A model generated the notes under the pieces. It was not told the DNA's origin, searched no databases, and saw only the letters and a list, made by a program, of their open reading frames with translations. 64,000 bases of DNA from Fusarium oxysporum f. sp. lycopersici 4287 (taxonomy: Eukaryota; Ascomycota; Sordariomycetes; Hypocreales; Nectriaceae). The translations under genes were made by a program, and so were the position numbers. Numbering within the stretch: the stretch's first letter is position 1; each line of letters begins with the position of its first letter. Below are positions 20,814 through 32,541 of the stretch, piece after piece. The stretch lies in contig NC_030988.1 in the NCBI RefSeq assembly GCF_000149955.1, positions 3,709,362 through 3,773,361 of the forward strand. The letters run 5' to 3'.

Positions 20814-22930
20814 CGGTGACTAGGAAAAGGGTCGGTTGACTAGGGAAATTAAGCTACCTCATTTTTATATGTGCGCCCCACCAAATTAGATGTACTTCCT
20901 TTGCCACGCTACATGATTGTGACCGGACCAACCCCTCCATTTGCAACCCCCACCAAAAATACATATTGCCAAAACACCAAGCAACCATCACGACTATTCG
21001 GTATTTTCATCATCCTTTAGGACAACGAACTCGCCCTAACTGACTTCAATACTTCCCCCAACGACTACTTCATCATCTTCTTCGTCAATTTATTCCTCGT
21101 CATCTTCAACGATTCCAAAGCCGTCAGCTTCTAACGACATCTTCTTCCGATTAGAGCGGCGTTTTTCCTCATCTGCAACGAGGAATCCCAGTGCCTCCTT
21201 CACAGTATTGAAGTTATAGTCAAATAGAAGAAGGAATAGGGGATTCCAGTGAAATCTGAAGACCTTAATGACTTCCTGACTTCCTGATTCTACTGCCTGC
21301 TTTGCTCTCTCCTCGGATTGCTTCATTTTATCGTCAAGCTCGCGGTGAAGCCGGTATCTTAAGCCTAGCAACGCGGTTGGCTTCAGAAACTCTTGGTGTT
21401 GTGACTTTATATAGAAATCACCCGCCGTGAATATCTTCTTCTTCTGAGAATAGCTCGGCTGGCTGCTATGAAGGTCAGCAACCCGTAATAGCTTTAGACT
21501 TATTCTCAATTGCTTCCTGACTGCTGCAATCCATCGTCGTAGATAGATGACTTCGTCTTTTACTTCGTTATTGTGGAGGCGCGATTCCTCTGCTGCCTGA
21601 CCGGGCAGTCGGTTATGCTGATCCTTTGCGACGCGAAGTCTGGCATCATAGACAGTAATTGGCCCGTAATTTGCTATAATCGTTGTCCCCTGATCCCGGG
21701 CAGAGCGTCTAAGGTTCTTCTCCTTAAGCAGGCGCATCTCCTGTGTCGCTGTAATGCCATTTAAAGCGAGAATTGAGTGCCTTTCACACCTTCTCATTAA
21801 TATGTAACACTGAGGGAGTCAGGGGCGTGCCCGAGACCACTGAGCATTCGATCCTGAGGGCCACATATTCCTCGTACTGACGGTCTTCCGCAAATTCAGC
21901 TGTGGCGTGTCCATTTCGATCCAGTCGGCGTTGACATCAATCGAATCTCCTGATCGAAAGGAATCGAATGGTATAGCTCTCGAGATGATTAGGCTTCAGA
22001 AATCTCATCGGATTCGGAGTTGTTATCGCTGCTGTGAGTAGAAGATGACCCCAGTGATACGTAGCCGGGTAACGACTCCTCAGCTACCTCTAAAGATAGT
22101 GATGATAAGGGGTTGGTCATACGGTCGATCACGGCCGCGTGATTATAAGGATAGATGCCGGTCTTCTTCCAAGATGAGATGATAGTGCTTTTCTTAGCAG
22201 TCTTGCGGCGGATTTCCTGTAAATGAAACAGGAAGTCAGCTTTATTGAAGTCTGTAGCGCCATCTGCAATCTCACGAGAAAGGACCTCTTGATGCCAGTG
22301 CTTATATTAGCTAAATAGCCTAACATCTAGCGGCTGAAGAATATGCGTCAAGAGGGGAGGGAAAGGGAAGAGCTCTACGCCTGCATCTTGGGCTTTTTGG
22401 AAAAGCTCCTTGGTGAAATGATTCTCACAGCCATCTAGTAATATTGTTCTTTTTTGTGGATTCTTTTGAGGCCGGGTATGTCGTTCAAAGTGATCGAAAA
22501 CTTCTAGCGCGGCGATATCGTCGACATAGCCTTTTGGTGTTGTGATAATCGTTGCGCCTTTTTCTAATGCATTATCAACCCACCGAGACGGTAACTGTAC
22601 CCCCGGCATGATAACAAAGGCGGGAATAATAGCTCCTGTTTCTGATATCGACTCAATGACCGTGACGCTTATTGTCTCATATGCATCGATCAAGATGGGC
22701 CGGTCAACAGCTCGAAAAGTCCGTACGATAATCCCGTTTCTAAGATATCCAATCTGGAAGCCTGTCTCATCGATGTTCCAAAGACCCTCATAATCTATGC
22801 CTTTTTGGTGTTATCATGCCACTTTTTAAACCACTCTTCGACATTTGCTCGGTCTTCCATCGCCTTTCTTTGTGCTTCAAGCATTGAAGTCTTCTATGAA
22901 AAACAGAAGAATGACGGCGTAAGAAGCGCC
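20814..22930 (-). mobile_element. pogo-type transposon of a second family, truncated at its 5' end
   Basis: The left border follows a TA (20812-20813) and starts CGGTGACTAGG, with a second copy of the word (GGTTGACTAGGG) about 15 bp further in. This two-step terminal repeat resembles that of the other pogo family here but differs in sequence. The transposase reads from right to left. No matching inverted end is seen to the right, and the protein lacks its N-terminal DNA-binding domain, so the element is truncated near 22930. Confidence 0.6.
21090..22900 (-). pseudogene. pogo-family transposase (second family), truncated and broken
   Basis: The DDE core is recognisable: LWNIDETGFQIGYL, TILLDGCENHF and HILQPLDV hold the three acidic residues. 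Its C-terminal side continues as KHWHQEVLSREIADGA and a Ser-rich tail ending at about 21990. A further frame (21797-21090) has the typical basic C-terminal extension with GPITVYDARLRV. Frame changes near 22800 and 22310 and the missing helix-turn-helix head make it non-functional. Confidence 0.75.
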
Positions 22931-23206
22931 TTGTGTTGAATACTGGTGAAAATGAGACCGGCTAACCGGCTGACCGAACTACCGGTCAGAGAGCTGTCTC
23001 AGCACTGTAACAACCTCTTAGATAGGTCATTACTGAACAGATAGAAATAGGGTTCCAACCCAACTATCGGACAGAGAGGGGAGCACACACAATAGACCCC
23101 TATATCTGACACTATGATTAGATTTGCGATTACTATAGGTCGCCTAAAGCAGAGATAATAATACTACTTACCTACTAACTACCAAAATATATCTACTAAT
23201 AACAGC
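22931..23206. other. Non-coding stretch between mobile elements
   Basis: No gene or known terminal repeat in this 276-bp interval. Confidence 0.4.
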
Positions 23207-23252
23207 TAACGTGGTTGATAAGCATGTGTCCCAAACAAGTATGTGTCAAACA
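23207..23252. repeat. Orphan pogo/MITE left end
   Basis: A TA followed by ACGTGGTTGATAAGCATGTG and an internal AAGTATGTGTC is the left terminal repeat seen at 42112. No matching right end is found downstream; the LINE starts within 40-100 bp and probably replaced or separated the rest. Confidence 0.6.
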
Positions 23253-23280
23253 TTACGTGTATTCGGTTCATTGATGTGAA

Positions 23281-25020
23281 TTGGTGTATTCATGTTGTGT
23301 TCTGTTGAAATCTACCCCTTGGAGGTTTTACCATTTCGGCTGTAATCTTAAAGTATCCCTGCTTGCACGTGAGACCCCAGCACCTGTTCAACAATATCTC
23401 CAAAAGGCACTGTCAGCCATCGACAACGGCGATGGTCTACCCGTTGCATCCCGAGGAGTTCGAGTTGCCCTCATTGGGGCTCTCACCCTCATCGTCAAAA
23501 TGCAGAGCACGCCCGATCTTGGTCACGTCTACGAAGCAGTGAAAATCGGCCAAGTCGAAACAAAAGCCGCAGCCGAAAGCCTAGCGCATCACGTCAACAG
23601 CCTCAAAAATGAGCTCAACGAAACAAACACTAAAGCTCAACAAACCATGGAAGTAGTTCAACGTAATTCGGAAATTGCGATGGACGCAAAAACGGCCGCG
23701 AAAGAAGCCACGGAAATCGGTAAAGCAACAATGAAAATGATCAGAGATATGAAGCTCGTGAGCCAGCAAAACCATGCTAGCATCACGCCCACTTACGCCA
23801 ACGTGATGGCGAGGGGAGGGCTGGCGACAAGCATACATAACCCACAGAACCAGAAAGCATCACCTGTCCAGACCGTACGCGAGATCATCATCAACATCAG
23901 AGACCCTGTCACTATAGCCAACATCAGAGCGATGAGTCCCCGTAGCCTCAAGTCACATGTAGACCTCGCAATCGCACAAAGCAGCAACGAACACATAGAG
24001 AAGATCAAGGTAGTATCCTCCAATCAGCTCAGGAGCGGTGACTTGAGCATCAAAACGGCCACTTCATCGGACATGGTAGCGCTTAGACAGTTTGCAGAAG
24101 ACTGGGAACAAAGGATCGGAAACGGTGCCACTGTACGCATTCCGACGTATGGTGTCTTGGTACATGGTGTACGCACTAGTTCGATGGATATGGATAACTT
24201 GGAACTCATTAGAGATGGGTTATTGCAGGATAATAAGCCTTTCATACCAACTGCGGAGATCAAGTACATAGGCTGGCTGACGAGATCTTCGTCCTCTAAA
24301 TCAGCATCTTCGGTCGTGGTCGAGTTCACACGACCGGAAGATGCGAATAAAGTTATTGATGGGGGCCTCATTTGGCAAGGCGAGGTGTTCCAATGCGAAC
24401 TCTATGACAGACAGTGCCGCGTGAGACAATGCTTCCAGTGTCACAAATATGGCCACATAGGAACCCAGTGCAAGGCAACAATAACATGCGGCTACTGCGC
24501 GCAAGAGCATCCTACCCGGGATTGCCCAACCAAGAGCGATAGGGACGCACCACGGAAATGTGCGGCCTGCAACGGTGTACACGAAGCCTGGAATAACCAA
24601 TGCCCTGTCAGGAAGCAGGAGGTCAATAAAGCCAAAGCGGCCTCTAAACTGCGGCCCAGATATCATCTAGAGCTAGAAAGCTTCGTCACCAGGATATCTA
24701 CCGGAACCAGAACGCGGGAGCGGCAAAACAACACCAACACAATCACCAGGACAGGACGACCTATTTTGGAATCAGGCCGACCCCAGGACGCCAGTTCGAC
24801 CCGGAGCAGGTCGCCTACCAAGAGGCTACAGAAAAGAGCGAACCCTGGCAGTGACCAGGTGGCGTCAGATAATCCCGATAACGAGATCGTCGTAAACATG
24901 GGGAGCCAGCGGCCAAGACGAACGGCAGCCGCTTCCAGGAGGGTCTTGGAAGCACTGGACGTCAACAGACAAACCACACAGCATGGTCAACAGATGGAAA
25001 TCGACGACCAAGAATGTTAA
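23281..25020 (+). CDS. LINE ORF1: gag-like RNA-binding protein
   Basis: About 500-580 residues, open throughout. The N-terminal half is a long charged helix with coiled-coil character (about residues 90-170). The C-terminal half has three Cys/His knuckles in a row: CFQCHKYGHIGTQC, CGYCAQEHPTRDC and CAACNGVHEAWNNQC. The protein coats LINE RNA to form the retrotransposition particle. The first ATG is at 23500 (residue 74 of the open frame). Residues upstream of it still look like protein, so the original start is probably lost by 5' truncation. The stop at 25018-25020 overlaps the ORF2 ATG at 25014. Confidence 0.85.
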   Translation: MVYSCCVLLKSTPWRFYHFGCNLKVSLLARETPAPVQQYLQKALSAIDNGDGLPVASRGVRVALIGALTLIVKMQSTPDLGHVYEAVKIGQVETKAAAESLAHHVNSLKNELNETNTKAQQTMEVVQRNSEIAMDAKTAAKEATEIGKATMKMIRDMKLVSQQNHASITPTYANVMARGGLATSIHNPQNQKASPVQTVREIIINIRDPVTIANIRAMSPRSLKSHVDLAIAQSSNEHIEKIKVVSSNQLRSGDLSIKTATSSDMVALRQFAEDWEQRIGNGATVRIPTYGVLVHGVRTSSMDMDNLELIRDGLLQDNKPFIPTAEIKYIGWLTRSSSSKSASSVVVEFTRPEDANKVIDGGLIWQGEVFQCELYDRQCRVRQCFQCHKYGHIGTQCKATITCGYCAQEHPTRDCPTKSDRDAPRKCAACNGVHEAWNNQCPVRKQEVNKAKAASKLRPRYHLELESFVTRISTGTRTRERQNNTNTITRTGRPILESGRPQDASSTRSRSPTKRLQKRANPGSDQVASDNPDNEIVVNMGSQRPRRTAAASRRVLEALDVNRQTTQHGQQMEIDDQEC

Positions 25021-28000
25021 CACAAAATACTCTTACAATACTACAGTACAACGTCAGAAAATCCAAAGACACAGTCATGGCCACGCTCTTACGAGATCCC
25101 GACATAGGACGATACGACATCCTCGCTATCCAGGAGCCTTGGAAGAACCCATTCGACACGACAACTCACCACCCAGCTAAGGATCAATTTCACCTATGCT
25201 ACCCAGACAAAGACCAAACCCTTCCAGCCAGGGTCTGCTTTTTCATCAACAAGAGACTCGATCACTCCAGGTGGCACTTTGAAGAGACAAACAGAGATCT
25301 CGGCTCACTAAACCTAAGACTCGGAACAGAAGAGGAGCAATGGATTATGGTTCACAATGTCTACAACCCGACACAAACCGCAACCGAAAGAGGGAGCACG
25401 CTACCCCTTCTCGGCAAAGCACTGGAACAATCATCCCAACATGAACAGATCATCATTGGCGACTTCAATCTACGCCACGAGCTGTGGGGAGGTGACCGGG
25501 TCCAGCGAGCGGATCCTAATGCTGCCGAGCTCATCACAATCATCGAAGATCACTGTCTCACGAGCAATCTTGTCCCAGGCACTATCACATATGAAGAGCG
25601 TGACGGAAGAACGACCATAGACCTATGCCTCACGACGGCGGGCCTGGTGGGCAGACTGATTCAGTGCGAAATCGAAACAAACATGGACCACGACTCTGAC
25701 CACCTACCTATCGTCACCTCACTAGACCTGAATATTCTCAAAATGATGGCCAAGCCCCGGCGAAATTGGAAAGCCTTAGATGAAAAGACATTCACTCGCG
25801 TGCTGCAGCGGGAGCTTCCGCCACAGCAAAGACCAAGAACGAAGACAGCTCTGGATAGACATGTGGAGGAAGTGATGGTAGCCTTAACGGTAGCTGTCGA
25901 GGAAGCAGTACCGACGACGATTCCATCGTCTAGATCGAAATCAGGATGGAATGAAGAATGCGCCAAAGTACTGGCACAATCAAAACGACTCCGTCGGCAA
26001 CACAGCTTATACCATACCGAAGAGACATGGGAAGCATACCGAACGGCGAGAAATCACAAAGGTAGAACCATCAAGAAAGCGCTCAGACAGAACCATCGCG
26101 AGAGGATAGAAGAAGTTTCTCAATCCCCAACAAACCTCTGGCGGGTAGCAACATGGGCCCGAAACAGACATAACCAAAGTCCGAATGTAACACCAGCACT
26201 GATTGATCCAGCCACAAAGCAACAAGCAAATACCCCAAACGAAAAAGCAGAGCTTCTCAGAAAGACCTTTTTTCCAGTGCCACCTGAAACCAATCTCGAA
26301 GACATAGAGAATGCCAACTACCCTGCTCCCATAACCATGCCACCGATAACTACGAGAGAGATAGAAGAAGCCATTGAAGAATCATCCCCATTCAAGGCTC
26401 CAGGACCAGACGGCATCGCGAACAAAGCACTCCAAATCGCCTCTCCCTGGATCAAGCACCATCTCACCAAGATCTTCAATCAGTCCCTCGCCCTTGGCTA
26501 CTATCCGGAACACTTTCGACAATCCACAACGGTGGTCCTCAGGAAGCCAGGGAAAGACAACTATACCGTGCCAAAGGCCTACAGGCCAATCGCTCTATTA
26601 AACACTACAGGAAAGATCATGGAAGCGGTGATAGCAAAGAGGCTGAGCTACATCGCCGAGACTCATGGCTTGCTGCCCGATACCCATATGGGTGGAAGAA
26701 AGCTGCGATCAACAGAACACGCCCTTCACCTTATCATCGACAAGATATATGACGCCTGGAACACCGGGTCAGGCAAAGTGGCAAGTCTACTGCTTCTGGA
26801 TGTATCAGGGGCGTTTGACAACATTTCACATGCACGCCTACTACACAATCTGCGGAAGAGAAAGATAGATGAAAGAACAGTCAAGTGGATCGGAAGCTTC
26901 CTGCGCCCAAGATTCACAACGCTATCAATTGATTGCTTCACATCTGAACCCTACAGATTGGAGACAGGAGAGCCACAGGGATCAAATCTATCACCGATCC
27001 TCTACCTCTTTTACAACGCGGATCTAATAGAAAAGTGCGGAGAATTAGAAGACACAATGACAACCGGCTTCATAGACGACGTGGCTATCCTGACCTGGGC
27101 AGACTCCACGAAAGAGACATGCAAAAAGCTACAAGAGGCACTCCACGTCGCAGAGAAGTGGGCGGCCACTCATGCATCTATCTTCGCGCCAGACAAGTTC
27201 CAGCTCACTCACTTCACGAGGACAAGAACAAGAATAGATGTAGAGGAACCCCTTCAGACAAGATGGGGCATGATCGAACCAAAGAAAACATGCAAGTACC
27301 TGGGCCTCATCATGGACTCCACCCTCACCTGGAAACAACACATAGACGAAGTACAACGCAAGGTCACCAAGACAGTCAACGCCCTAGGCAGCCTCGGCGG
27401 CTCAACTTGGGGTGTGACAATGCGAGAGATGCGCAAGATCTACAAAGGAGTGGCGGTGCCACAGATGATGTACGCCTGTTCTGCCTGGTCGAATGCAAAC
27501 TGGAGAACCAGGGACAAGCCATATACTGAGCGAACACTGAGCAAGCTTCAAAGCCTACAGGCAAGAGCCTCCAGGGTGATCAGTGGGGCGTTCAAGGCAA
27601 CGTCCATACCGGCCCTTGACATAGAAACATACCTTCTACCAGTCGAATTGCAGATCTTCAAGCACAATGTCAACGCTCTTGGAAGGATCGGCCCGGGTGA
27701 TCATGGGCCCACGGAAGGGGAAACGAGAAGAAACAAGAAAAGCCCGAGAAGAGCTATCGAGCAGTCTATCACCGATCGCCAAGGGCCAAATATTCGGAGA
27801 CAAGAATACATCACTCCTTACATAGTGCCCCCGTGGTGGCAAGGTCCACAGACGTTCATCGAAGCAAGCATAGAGGAAGCGCAAGCCAGACACGAGCAAA
27901 TCATACAAGACGAGCTGGATGCAATACACATCTACACAGATGGTAGTGGCATCGACGGCAGCATCGGTGCTGCCGCGGTCTGCACCACTACCCAAGAAAC

Positions 28001-28850
28001 AAAGAGTGCATATATGGGCGACGAGACAACCTCCACCGTCTACGCCGGTGAACTGCAGGGCATCAGCCTAGCCCTCCAGATCGCACAAGAAGACAGATCG
28101 AAAGGCAACAGAAGAAGCAAGGTCGCGATCTACACCGACAACCAGGCCGCTATTCGATCCACCGCCAGGCCCAAGGGCAAATCAGGCGCATACCTGCTCA
28201 AGAATATCACGCAACAGATCGACGAACTCCGAACACAAGACCTGAATACCGAGATCAGATGAGTCCCTGCGCATATAGGAATCCAAGGCAACGAAGACGC
28301 AGATCGAGCAGCAAAAGAAGCGACAGGTTGGAGAGAAGGCGGCCTCACAGGACCGAGAGCAGTAGAACCACAGCAATTATACCCACTTCGATCAACCATG
28401 AAGACATGGTCTCATAAAGAGACCATCAAATCATGGGAGACAAGCTGGGTATCCGAGACACGCGGCCGAGCATCCTTCAGGCACACGCCCAAACCTTCGC
28501 GCAAGGTCTTGGACCTGCACGATGGGCTCATCAAGAAGCGCAGCGCACTCCTCATGCAGCTGCGTACAGAGAAGATAGGCTTCAACGACTTCCTCTTCGG
28601 CCGAAGAGTACCAGGTATCACCAGCAACAGATGCCCCTGCGGATCGGATCGACAAACGGTAGCGCACGTCCTCTTACGCTGCCGTCGACACCGCCAACTC
28701 CGGGACCAGGAACTGGGACGACTCCGAGGACGCAACAATCTCCGGAAGCTACTGAACGAGCGCAATGCAGCCGCCAAGGCAATCAAGTTCATCGAACTGA
28801 CTCAGATCCTTGGGCAATTTCTGGATCGAGACCTTAATAGACAAAGCTGA
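25014..28850 (+). pseudogene. LINE ORF2: endonuclease, reverse transcriptase and RNase H, with one stop
   Basis: An ORF of 1,278 codons broken only by TGA at 28260-28262. Domains in order: an APE-type endonuclease (QYNVRKS near residue 11, AIQEPW near 39, then a GDFN and a SDHLPI motif), a reverse transcriptase with the active-site FIDD at 686-689, an RNase H starting at IYTDGSGIDGSIGAA, and a C-terminal CPCGSDRQTVAHVLLRC knuckle. The stop falls on the Trp of the conserved RNase H motif (x-VPAHIGIQGNEDAD), so it is a TGG-to-TGA change. Everything after it stays in frame to 28850. Endonuclease and RT are intact, so the truncated product might keep partial activity. The start overlaps the ORF1 stop (ATGTTAA), suggesting stop-start coupled translation. 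Confidence 0.9.
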
Positions 28851-29168
28851 GCACTGGGGGGAGACTGTAGGTACGCGGTCGCGAAAGAGAGGTCTTCACA
28901 GCCCGAGAGAGCCTCGAATCAAGGATCCATTAGCATTAAACCACTGCGTACATGGGCCTGCCAGCAAATGTAAATAGTGGTTAGAGAGAGAAAAGCGGGA
29001 ATTTTGGGAACAGCTGGCCAACGATGTTTGACGTTGGCGAAGTGGGGCACCGCGGAACAATACTGATCCGTGAGGCTTCGGCTGTTCGCCGGACCCCGTT
29101 ATCCGGGCATAATCGTTTAGATGATTACAACCGAGTAGGATATAATCAAATCAATCAATCAAATCAAA

Positions 29169-30130
29169 TTTATCACTTAAGGGATTGCTAGTACTTCTAT
29201 TATAGGCTAAAATAGGTAGGATCCTAAGTATCTATGATTTAGCTCATTTTAATTGGTTGCACCACTCTCTCGTGACCTAGCCGGAGCTCCTCCACAATTG
29301 AAGGGATTAATTACTTATTTATAAAGATCCTAGTTAGTGAGGCTGAAAATTAAGATTGAAAATAGTCAGCTGCCAGCCACAGCGCATATCTATCCAATTA
29401 CTCTTGTTGCAAAAGAGGGGTGCTGTATAGTATTTAATTAGCTCGTCTTACTCTGTAGAACTGCGATTCTTAACTCGTTCATCGCTGGCCGTTAGCCAAA
29501 CTTTGTACCAGCCCCGGAACTTCCCGTATCGATTATCCAACGCTAGACACGCCCGCCTATTTGACAGGCTGTCTGGACATTAGAATCTAACTAGTACTTC
29601 CGCTAGCAATCGGCGGTTGACTTAGACTGGTGTCGATGTGTGTATAGACGAAGATCAAGCATGTGGAATCATCGAGCTAACCAATAATATCGGCGGTTCA
29701 AGATCGATTACGTATTAATATACCTTTACCTCCACGTCCCGTATCCACTAGATGACGGCAAGATGTGGTAGGCTCATGGTGGATCGAATACGAGCACACC
29801 ATGCGTCTCACCCACCAGCGAATCCGAGCGCCCGAGACAGTTCCATTGAGCACTTCCCTCAATGACATTGGGCGTCATTTTGCCCGCAAAACGTCTGTCA
29901 AAGCTTATGTAATTGGATTATAATTGACTGCTTGCTTCAGTGGATTGACCCTTTCTTGCACCATCTTCCTCCCCGCTCTGCATTGCCGTTGCTGTGATCG
30001 CGGGTTGTTCATTTATCAACGCCACAGTCTGAGCTACAATATTCAGACTAGACTCAATATACATCTACCAGCAGTCTCTGTAATCGACCTAGTGACTACA
30101 CAGCGGGCAGCATTTACTTGGCTATTGATC
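29169..30130. other. Non-coding stretch; promoter region of the next gene
   Basis: AT-rich, with no gene or mobile-element ends recognised. The last few hundred bases must include the promoter of the gene starting at 30131. The reading frame upstream of that ATG stays open to 29924 without homology-like features. Confidence 0.4.
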
Positions 30131-31732
30131 ATGGCTTCGCAGCTGATCGCTGATTGGCAGCCCACAATCGATTCCTTTTGGGACAGATACCTCAGGTATA
30201 ATGCTAGCCTCAGCGAGGCTGACCAGGCGATGGATAGAGACAGCATAACTATGGTACTCAAGCTTACTGGTCAGGGACACATCGAAGAAGCCATTATCGA
30301 ATGCGGCCACATGTGGCAGAGAGAAAACGAACGCAGAGCTCCCAGCCTCAAGTTTGCACATGGCGGCTGCGACAATCACCCCGTCATCTGGATTCTGTCC
30401 AGGTTATACGGGTCAGTAAAGTATCCGGATCTGTGGGACACATGTGGAAACTACTGCGTCAATCCAGCTTTTCTGATCATGCAAGGAATGGCTCGGGACC
30501 TTCCAACTGATAGCCATGCACTGCTGAAGGCATTTGTCACCGTCACGGTATATTGGCTCAGTGTCAAGAACAATCTGATGATCACTGAAACCATGAAGTA
30601 CGGGACGAGACTTCTCTCTCAAATAGAGGCCATCCCTAATTTTGACAGCCATGTTGCTGTCTCACTGCGGAACTCCTTGGCTGTTGCTTTTCTCCGGAGC
30701 CAGATCGATGGCCTGGGGAAACCAGGTATCGACTCAGACCCAGGATGGAACATTACTTGGACGCAGAGAGAGGCTATCATTCGTGCATTCCCGAACAGCA
30801 GAAACGAAGGTCTCTCTGATCTAGATGGGGAGATGCTACGATTATTCTATAGCTTTATCTACGTCGGTTTGCCACACCAGCTCGACGATAGCAAAGTGGT
30901 AGATGACATGATGCAGCTATATCGCGACCGCGAAGCCGTCTATAGCGAAAGGCATGAAACTTCTATGTCCTTTATTATACCCCTCCTCAGAGATCTCGTT
31001 CAACTCATGAGGAAGGTTCCCGGCCCTCTAGCTACTCAAGAAGAACACGGCTTTATTTACGACCTGGTAGATTTTTGTCTCGCAAATGGGAAGTACGATC
31101 AAGCTCAGGTTCTTGTCCAGGAGTTTATGGCAGTGCCCGGTAGGGTCATTCCCACAGATTCATCGACTAGCAGGGAGGAGTTTTCAAGTTGGCGTGCTCC
31201 CACCCGTTCTGTCCAGGCATTACTGGCACAGGAAGGAACCCCGGGGAGACATTACTACTGGGAAGACAGCCGACTGTACACAATATCAATTGGAAAGATT
31301 GAAATGTCCCCAGCATACCCAAAGGATCTTTTCCCCAAAGCCCCAGTCAAGGTCACAGCAACGCCAGGGGCAGGCCTTCAACTTGAGATATCAGACAAGT
31401 ATCTGCATGATTGGAGTGGACGCAGTGATTCACAAGGACTGCACGACATTACACAGCGGGTGAAGCGTTCGGAGATATGGCATCTCTTGCAAAAACTTGA
31501 AATGATGAAAGACTGGAGAATTCTTCTGGGGTTGGATTCGCAGTCGCATCACCCGATGTGTCAAAGGAACCGGCATCCTGATTTTCAGGACTCTTTACCG
31601 CATGAAGAAGTTTGCAAGGACGATATGTATGGGAAGTCGCATGTTTTTTGGATCTTCAAGGAAGAGTTGATCGAGGCTACCTTGGCATGTTCCGAACACC
31701 ACATGGCTGAAGAACCGCGGGACAATTTCTGA
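30131..31732 (+). CDS. Hypothetical protein, 533 aa, unrecognised
   Basis: A single open frame without introns. I chose the ATG at 30131 (protein begins MASQLIADWQPTIDSFW) because the 69 codons before it read as low-quality sequence. There is no signal peptide or membrane helix. The first 370 residues look all-helical with repeated short helices. The C-terminal third is mixed (for example RHYYWEDSRLYTISIG) and ends in a charged tail. It looks cytosolic. I do not recognise the family. Confidence 0.55.
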   Translation: MASQLIADWQPTIDSFWDRYLRYNASLSEADQAMDRDSITMVLKLTGQGHIEEAIIECGHMWQRENERRAPSLKFAHGGCDNHPVIWILSRLYGSVKYPDLWDTCGNYCVNPAFLIMQGMARDLPTDSHALLKAFVTVTVYWLSVKNNLMITETMKYGTRLLSQIEAIPNFDSHVAVSLRNSLAVAFLRSQIDGLGKPGIDSDPGWNITWTQREAIIRAFPNSRNEGLSDLDGEMLRLFYSFIYVGLPHQLDDSKVVDDMMQLYRDREAVYSERHETSMSFIIPLLRDLVQLMRKVPGPLATQEEHGFIYDLVDFCLANGKYDQAQVLVQEFMAVPGRVIPTDSSTSREEFSSWRAPTRSVQALLAQEGTPGRHYYWEDSRLYTISIGKIEMSPAYPKDLFPKAPVKVTATPGAGLQLEISDKYLHDWSGRSDSQGLHDITQRVKRSEIWHLLQKLEMMKDWRILLGLDSQSHHPMCQRNRHPDFQDSLPHEEVCKDDMYGKSHVFWIFKEELIEATLACSEHHMAEEPRDNF

Positions 31733-31814
31733 CTTTGCAATCTAGGACATCAGAGAACCCTATACCTACGTATATCGATTCTTGAATGTTAGCGGCATCG
31801 GAGATCCAAGTTGG

Positions 31815-32541
31815 ATGGCTTTGAAATTCCCGCAGAAGGATGGCACGGACGGGAACCGGCCATCTACCTGCCAGCACGGAACATGTTCCTATCCGAGAGA
31901 ACTATCGTACGGATACAAGGGAAATATTCAACAGGACCTGGACATGGAGAAATTGAGAATGCAGTACGCTGTCAGCGACGGATTCGGGACAGAGGACAAC
32001 AATGGAGCAAGCCCGACAATCAAATTGGCAGTCCCAGTGATTCCTTATGGCCATTTCGAGAGATCAAGATCTTACAGATGTGGAATGACATACAGGGAAT
32101 ACTTCGACATGCTGAAAGAAAATCTCTTGGGCGGTAAGCAATCCTCCGATCCGATTATTCACCGGCAGAAAGCGATTTTGCATAGTCAGCCAAAATCTAT
32201 TCTTCCAGTCTGGGATCTGATTCGGTCAGAAGAGGTACGTCCTATTTTGCATCGGAGGCGATGGGTAGTTTTTCTAGAGCTGATTTGCGCTATAGACCTC
32301 TGATTCCAGCAAGGTAAACGACCTCGATCTTTCGTTCACCCAAGGCTTCTTCAATGGAATTCCATCGGGCACAGTTGTTCTCAATGCAACTGGGAACGAG
32401 CACTCCTACGGATTAGTGTCCACTGCCTGGCAGGAGTGGAAGACGTATATCCTTCACCCCGTTCCCAGCGAAGTTCTCACGAAAGCCAAGATCTCAAATA
32501 TAGCGTCTTCTAACGTCCTTGGATACATAATGGGGAGCTAG
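31815..32541 (+). CDS. Hypothetical protein, two exons, unrecognised
   Basis: Proposed exons 31815-32234 and 32296-32541 give 221 residues. The 61-nt intron has GTACGT...CTATAG borders and a GCTGAT branch-like word, and splicing keeps the frame. Exon 2 (LDLSFTQGFFNGIPSGTVVL onward) is clearly protein-like. Exon 1 is less certain, because an overlapping frame (31811-32137) also looks protein-like and a frameshift near 31950 cannot be excluded. It lies 82 bp downstream of the preceding gene in the same orientation and may be related to it in function. No domain recognised. Confidence 0.35.

Larger units (their letters stand above)
23281..29168 (+). mobile_element. Tad-clade LINE retrotransposon, almost full length
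   Basis: Two overlapping ORFs (gag-like, then endonuclease-RT-RNase H) are followed by a 3' untranslated region and a short ATCAA-type repeat tail at 29142-29168. This is the organisation of Tad-type fungal LINEs. The 5' end is not defined: no in-frame ATG precedes position 23500, although the frame is open from 23275, so the copy may be slightly 5'-truncated. I could not identify a target-site duplication. Confidence 0.85.

Noticed and set aside
27035..27529. Second long frame inside the LINE (164 codons)
   Set aside because: It overlaps the reverse-transcriptase region of ORF2 in another frame and has no protein features.
29924..30130. 69-residue N-terminal extension of the 533-aa hypothetical protein
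   Set aside because: Cys-rich, low-quality sequence upstream of a better start; no splice or homology support.
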